Below are positions 59,401 through 64,000 of a stretch of DNA of 64,000 bases, in pieces; the first letter of the stretch is position 1, and every line of letters starts with the position of its first letter. The notes under the pieces were generated by a model, which worked only from the letters and a program-made list of their open reading frames with translations, was not told the DNA's origin and did no database searches. The translations under genes and the position numbers were made by a program. Source of the DNA: Pyxicephalus adspersus (Eukaryota > Chordata > Amphibia > Anura > Pyxicephalidae); assembly GCF_032062135.1 (NCBI RefSeq), contig NC_092858.1, positions 121,671,066-121,735,065 of the forward strand. Direction: 5' to 3'.

Positions 59401-60220
59401 GCAATATCAGAAAGAAAAGGGTACATTTTTCAGTTGTGGTGGTAATATTTGCCCCTTTTAACATATACACAGTATTTACAAGACACATTTATTTGTCAAA
59501 TATTTACATTTTATTATTGTATTTATTGGTTTGAATTCAACAATCTGTAAAATGTTTTTTTTAAATTGGTTCACTTTTAATCCTTCTTATATAAGTATTG
59601 TATGCACTGCCTGTGATTTTATGTAAGTCTTGGTAAGGATGGTACAGTTTTCGTTCATGTGTGACCTTTAAAGGATCACAAAGGTTCTGCTAATGCTCGC
59701 CTCTGAAACTCCAACCTAAATGATACATACTAGATGTAGGACAATTAAATTTAAAAAATTCAAAGCCCTGGAATCAAGGACCTATTGAGACATAAGTCAG
59801 AAATTTAATGTTTTGGCCAGCTTAGTGAGACATATTTTAGGTGGTAAGATCTTATAATAAAATCTCAATGGACCCATCAACAGTCACAAAAGTAGAAAAT
59901 TCAAACAACAATGGCAATTATGTTAATCTATTGACATGTCTGATAAGTAGTATACAGAGTGTTAGTCATAATAAAGATATGGAGTATAAGTGATTCCCCT
60001 TTTGGGATTATTTTATCATTGCAACTTAAAAAGCATTATGAGAAACATTTGGATCAGTTTAATTGTTTTAAAACCATTTTACATCAAAAATAGTTCAACA
60101 CATATAAAATATTCATTTATTTCAAATCCATTAAAACGGTGTACAATTATGTGACATTAAAAAATTGATTCTATTAATAATTAATATTCTGCTAGAAGAA
60201 ATGAGGTGTCAAGCTAAGAA
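56450..60220. other. AT-rich intergenic DNA
   Basis: No gene recognised. The frames at 56473-56709, 57482-57727, 58371-58583 and 59017-59262 have no domain I can identify. Confidence 0.55.
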
Positions 60221-60224
60221 TTTG

Positions 60225-60655
60225 TATAGCCTGCTTAAAGTAACGTGTAAAGTCCTTATCAGATTTTCCAAGATATCCAATCTTAAAATCAATACGACCT
60301 ACCAATAAATGTATATAGTCAGTACTGCCCTGTGTACATGGGAATATCTCTGATAGGGCTAAAAATACTTCTTTTGTAGGAAGGGGACCTCATAGGAAAA
60401 AATTATGCAAGAAATCATTGACTTGGGCATAAAACATACAGTATGCCACTATTATCCTTGAAGTCTCATTGGGTTCATGCCAAGCAGACTAAAGGTTGCA
60501 TTGTTTTTTTGCCCTGCCAGAGATATTCCTATGTACACAAGACAGTGCTGACTGTATACATTTATTGGCAAAATTGTATTGATTTTAAGATTGGATGTCG
60601 TGGAAGTCTGATAAAGTGTATTTTCTACAAAGTGCATCACTATAAGGAGGCTTTA
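60225..60655. mobile_element. Foldback element, arms about 130 bp
   Basis: Left arm (about 60245-60365) and right arm (about 60505-60630) are imperfect complements. ccaatcttaaaatcaatac faces gtattgattttaagattgg; ccaataaatgtatatagtca faces tgactgtatacatttattgg; gtacatgggaatatctctga faces cagagatattcctatgtac. The unpaired centre is about 130 bp. The outer limit is uncertain and I found no target duplication. The two overlapping open frames at 60443-60658 come from the arms. Confidence 0.8.
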
Positions 60656-60659
60656 TAAA

Positions 60660-62185
60660 AAAAGTTGGTGCGACAGCTTATCAGTTCTAACAAAATATTA
60701 TTTAATCAATAGGATTCATTTTTAAATGTTGCATACTCGTACACAGCTTTTATTGGATTTGTAAAAACTTGATTATTTTTTAATATGCCGAACTCTTTTT
60801 GATGTAAAATGGTCTCAAAATACCTAATCCAATTATTTTTTTCTACAAAGTGCTTATTGGTGTCAAGTGAGCGTTGTTGTTCATTTCCTAAGCCCTGTTA
60901 TGTAAAAATAATTTAAATTGTACAGTTTATAGAGACAAATTTATGTAACAAACCTATAAAATGTAAAATTAAACATATTTATGACATTAAAGTATTGTTA
61001 ACTCAAATTTTTATGTTGCTAATGTATTAACAAAATCATTTTGATTAATGTTAGCTGTGCATAGAAACATATTTTGGAAAGTAAAATTTTATTTCATACC
61101 AACACATACTCATTAACTACTATAAAAGTTGTCATGTAAAGAAGTGTCACTTTTTTCAGGCCCTGTTCACTAAGTGTATTCATTGTTCATTTTTTATGCT
61201 CTTTTTTAATGTTAATGCACATTGACCTGCTTGTTAACACACATTTTAACTAATTTTTGTATGTGGTTTAATGAATTCTTCATTTTATTTTGTTTGGTTC
61301 TGTCTAAAAAAGAGGAAGTGACATAAATGTTTTTACACATGTGAAGAGCAAAGGTACTGGATCTGTTTAGTAATTGTGATCAAGGAACAGAGGGGCAGAT
61401 TGAGATGACATATGATGACATCTGATAACATACCAGAAATTATTTGATTATAGATAGAACCTAGATGCCTTTTTTAAAAGGAACATTTCTCTATGCTCAT
61501 CAAATAGCCAAACCATATATTAAAATAGGCTTTGTCACATTGCATATGCTGAAAAAACTGGCATTATCTTTGCAAATGGCACCCTTAACCCGCTTTTTAT
61601 TTGTCTACTCCATTTTGAATACCTGGCTCTTCTAGATTGAGAAAGGAAACAATGGGCTCCAGCATTTCACATAACATGTGACTTACATGTTCCCTTGGGC
61701 TTGTTAACACCAGTATCTTCTGAAAAGCTATACAAAAAAACTACACATTTCTTAACCTACAGTTTTAGTGAGCTTTTGGGTCTTAAAACTTGCCTCACAT
61801 AAAGTCCCAGAAAGTACACCAGTTTTTGCAGCATTTTAACCCTTGTCAGGTATGATGTCCGCAGTTGCGATCCTCGTCAGCCTGAATTACCTTTCTCATG
61901 CCAATGTTGGCATGATGCATTCCTAATGCTAAATTACAGATTCAAGTTGCTATTGTACTACTACAAGGAGTCTTGTGTGGTTTGGTCAATGACATCACCA
62001 GGGATTCATTGCACAGTAATGATTGATGATAGTATAGTAATTACAATGCTGGATTTTATGAATGGAGTAGATTACATCACTGGATAATGGGATTTAGGAG
62101 AAATTTACATGAAGTATTTTACTTACAATCCCTTGCAAACCATATGATATTGTTATGTTAAAATGACAATAAAAATACATAGGAG
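60660..62185. other. AT-rich intergenic DNA
   Basis: No gene or repeat recognised. Confidence 0.55.
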
Positions 62186-62189
62186 GTAG

Positions 62190-62590
62190 TTACCCCCAGT
62201 AACAGACCATAAATGCAGGACACAGTAACAAATGTCTAGAGCAGACCCCTGGTGACAGACTTAGTAAAGATGTCCAGTACAGACCCCCAGGCAGACCTAG
62301 GTTAGAGTAAATACCTGAGTTACAGGCCTCAGTACAAATCCCAAGTGCAGACCCAAAGGCATACTGCAGTACCTACCCCCTGGCAGACCTCAAAACAGGG
62401 CCCCAGTAACAGGCCCCAGTAGAGACCTCTAGTGACATGTTTCAGTACAAGTATACCCCCTAGTGCAAACCCTCAGTACAGACCCACCAGTACAAAACTC
62501 ACTACAGAGCTTCCATTACAGAATCCCCCAACAGACCCCCTAATATAGACTCTCCAGTACAAAAATCAATGCAGACCCCAGGACAGACTT
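62190..62590 (+). repeat. Degenerate minisatellite (cagacc/cagtac units)
   Basis: About 400 bp made of loosely repeated units of roughly 25-35 bp built from gacccc, cagtaca, ccagtaacag and agacc words, such as cccagtaacaggccccagt and cagtacagacccaccagtac. The units are strongly diverged. No coding function. Confidence 0.75.
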
Positions 62591-63194
62591 TCAGTTTGCC
62601 TACCTGTGTCCTAGGTGCTGCTGTCCCTCTGAATTCCTCCTGCTGCCAGGACTGCATAGGCAGCAGTGCAGAAACAAAATTTCCTCCACTTGACTGCGGT
62701 TTCAATTGCTGTGCTGCTCAATTGTTAAGTTGACTGTTGAGGGGACTGCCTACCACCTCTCCTCTGCTTTGCAAATAACACCATTTGATGCTCGAGTCTT
62801 ACTTCACACCATGGTAAGTTTGGCCCTGAAAACAATCTTTACTTTTGTTCCTTAGAAATTTTGTGGCCTTCACATGTCACATTTGGTGCGTTTGACTGCT
62901 GTAGATTAATAGTGTCTGGGTTTGGGGTATTCAGAATGCAGAATTTAGGGACCCTTTTGCCTGAACAGTCCTAGAACCACACTGGAGTAAATTCTATAGA
63001 CGCTGTATATGTAATGTTGTTGCTACAGTGCCAGGCCCCACTGCAGCCGGTTTCCTACAAAAACACTTTTGTGTTCTTGTGCCATGTTGTGACCCTTCAG
63101 TGACCTTTTTATACCTGTGATCTTGTGACCCTTGTATCTTGTGTTTTATGTTTTTCAGCTACTCTATGATCTTTGTGCCTAAAAATCCTGATTG

Positions 63195-64000
63195 TCACTT
63201 TTACAGTTCTGGAAAAACATTCTTTGGACAGATGAAACCAAGATCAACCTTTACCAGAATGATGGCAAGAAAAAAAAGTATAGAGAAGAGGTGGAACATC
63301 TCATGATCCAAAGCATACCACATCATCTGTAAAACATGGCGGAAGCAGTGTGATGGCTTTGGCGTGCATGGCTGCCAGTGGCACTGGGACACGAGTGTTT
63401 ATCCATGATGTGACACAGGACAGAAGCAGCCAAATGAATTCTGAGGTGTTCAGAGACATACTGTCTGCTCAAATCCAGCTAAATGCAGTCACATTGATTG
63501 GGAGGCGTTTCATAATACAGATGGACAATGACAAAAAACATACAGCCAAAGTAACCCAGGAGTTTAATAAAGCGAAGAAGTGGAATATTATGGAATGGCC
63601 AAGTCAGTCACCTCATGTGAACCCAACTGAGCATGCATTTCACTTGAAGACTACACTTCGGACAGAAAGGCCCACAAACAAACAGTAACTGAAAGCCGCT
63701 GCCTGTAAAGGCCTGGCAGAGGCACCAGATATTAGAAATTCATATTTTATTTTCAGCTTTTTATTTTGTCCAATTACTTTTGAGCCCCAGAAATAAAGTG
63801 TTTGTGTTAAAAAGTTACCTTTACTGTAAGAAACTTCAGTTCCTCATATGTTCATGCAATCTTTTTGTTTAACTCAATTAAAGCTGAAAGTCTGCAGTTC
63901 AACTGCATCTGAGTTGTTTCATTTAAAATTATTGGTGGTAATGTACAGAACCGAAATTAGAAAAAAGTTGTCTCTGTCCAAATATTTATGGACCTAACTG
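63195..64000 (+). pseudogene. Tc1-like element, 5'-truncated, 3' terminus at window end
   Basis: The plus strand encodes the catalytic half of a Tc1 transposase: FWKNILWTDETKINLY (63207-63254) with the first catalytic aspartate; after a frameshift near 63293-63300, HDPKHTTSSVKHGG and VMALACMAASGTG (63350-63390); RFIIQMDNDKKHTAK (63510-63552) with the second; and PSQSPHVNPTEHAFHL (63600-63645) with the third acidic residue, E. A stop follows at 63686. The DNA-binding N-terminus is absent. The 3' non-coding part ends ccaaatatttatggacctaac with tg as the last bases, a Tc1-type inverted-repeat terminus, so the TA duplication would lie just beyond the window. It is inactive because of the truncation and frameshift. 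Confidence 0.85.

Overview
The window looks like intergenic or intronic DNA from a frog, most likely a neobatrachian and probably a ranoid. It is AT-rich, and I found no host protein-coding gene, rRNA, tRNA or CRISPR array that I could support. The organism call is an inference from repeat families I recognise as amphibian: the palindromic family that ends in a GGGCCTGATTTA-type sequence; CR1/L2-type LINE tails with a chequer of AATGTACAGCGCTGYGTAAT followed by (AAT)n; cgttcg-rich MITEs; TTAA-flanked MITEs; and Penelope-like retroelements with hammerhead-like motifs. No database search was possible.

Layout. 1-5.1 kb: two PIF/Harbinger-like MITEs, a degenerate palindromic MITE, a GC-rich island (2.84-3.24 kb), a dispersed repeat and a LINE 3' end. 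5.1-12 kb: mostly unexplained AT-rich DNA, with a dead mariner at 9.0-9.5 kb and microsatellites. 12-14.8 kb: a nested cluster in which a 1.63-kb element with an 8-bp target duplication (12158-13788) sits inside another repeat, next to a large foldback. 16.5-23.6 kb: palindromic MITE halves, a 345-bp hAT MITE with perfect 8-bp duplication (19333-19677), and a Tc1 transposase relic. 24.5-26 kb: a relic of a transposon-associated zinc-finger-like protein family, with an apparent splice acceptor before its start codon. 26.5-30.6 kb: a broken Penelope-like element (RT and GIY-YIG endonuclease on the minus strand) with two hammerhead-ribozyme-like motifs on the plus strand. 30.6-34.5 kb: a decayed hAT transposase pseudogene, a roughly 0.3-kb tandem duplication and a series of foldbacks. 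34.5-44 kb: mostly anonymous, with a SINE relic and a degenerate tandem duplication. 44.2-46.8 kb: a 2.63-kb hAT-like element with a perfect 8-bp duplication, carrying a LINE fragment, a palindromic microsatellite and degenerate tandem units. 49-56.5 kb: a LINE reverse-transcriptase relic, further MITEs, and a CpG-rich TTAA element with two perfect hairpins (31- and 40-bp arms). 60.2-60.7 kb: a large foldback. 62.2-62.6 kb: a degenerate minisatellite. 63.2-64 kb: a 5'-truncated Tc1 element whose 3' terminus coincides with the window end.

All the recognisable proteins are transposon-encoded and broken by stops, frameshifts or deletions, so nothing here is expected to act as a working pathway. 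The interest lies in the nested insertion history, the ribozyme-like motifs and several foldback structures.
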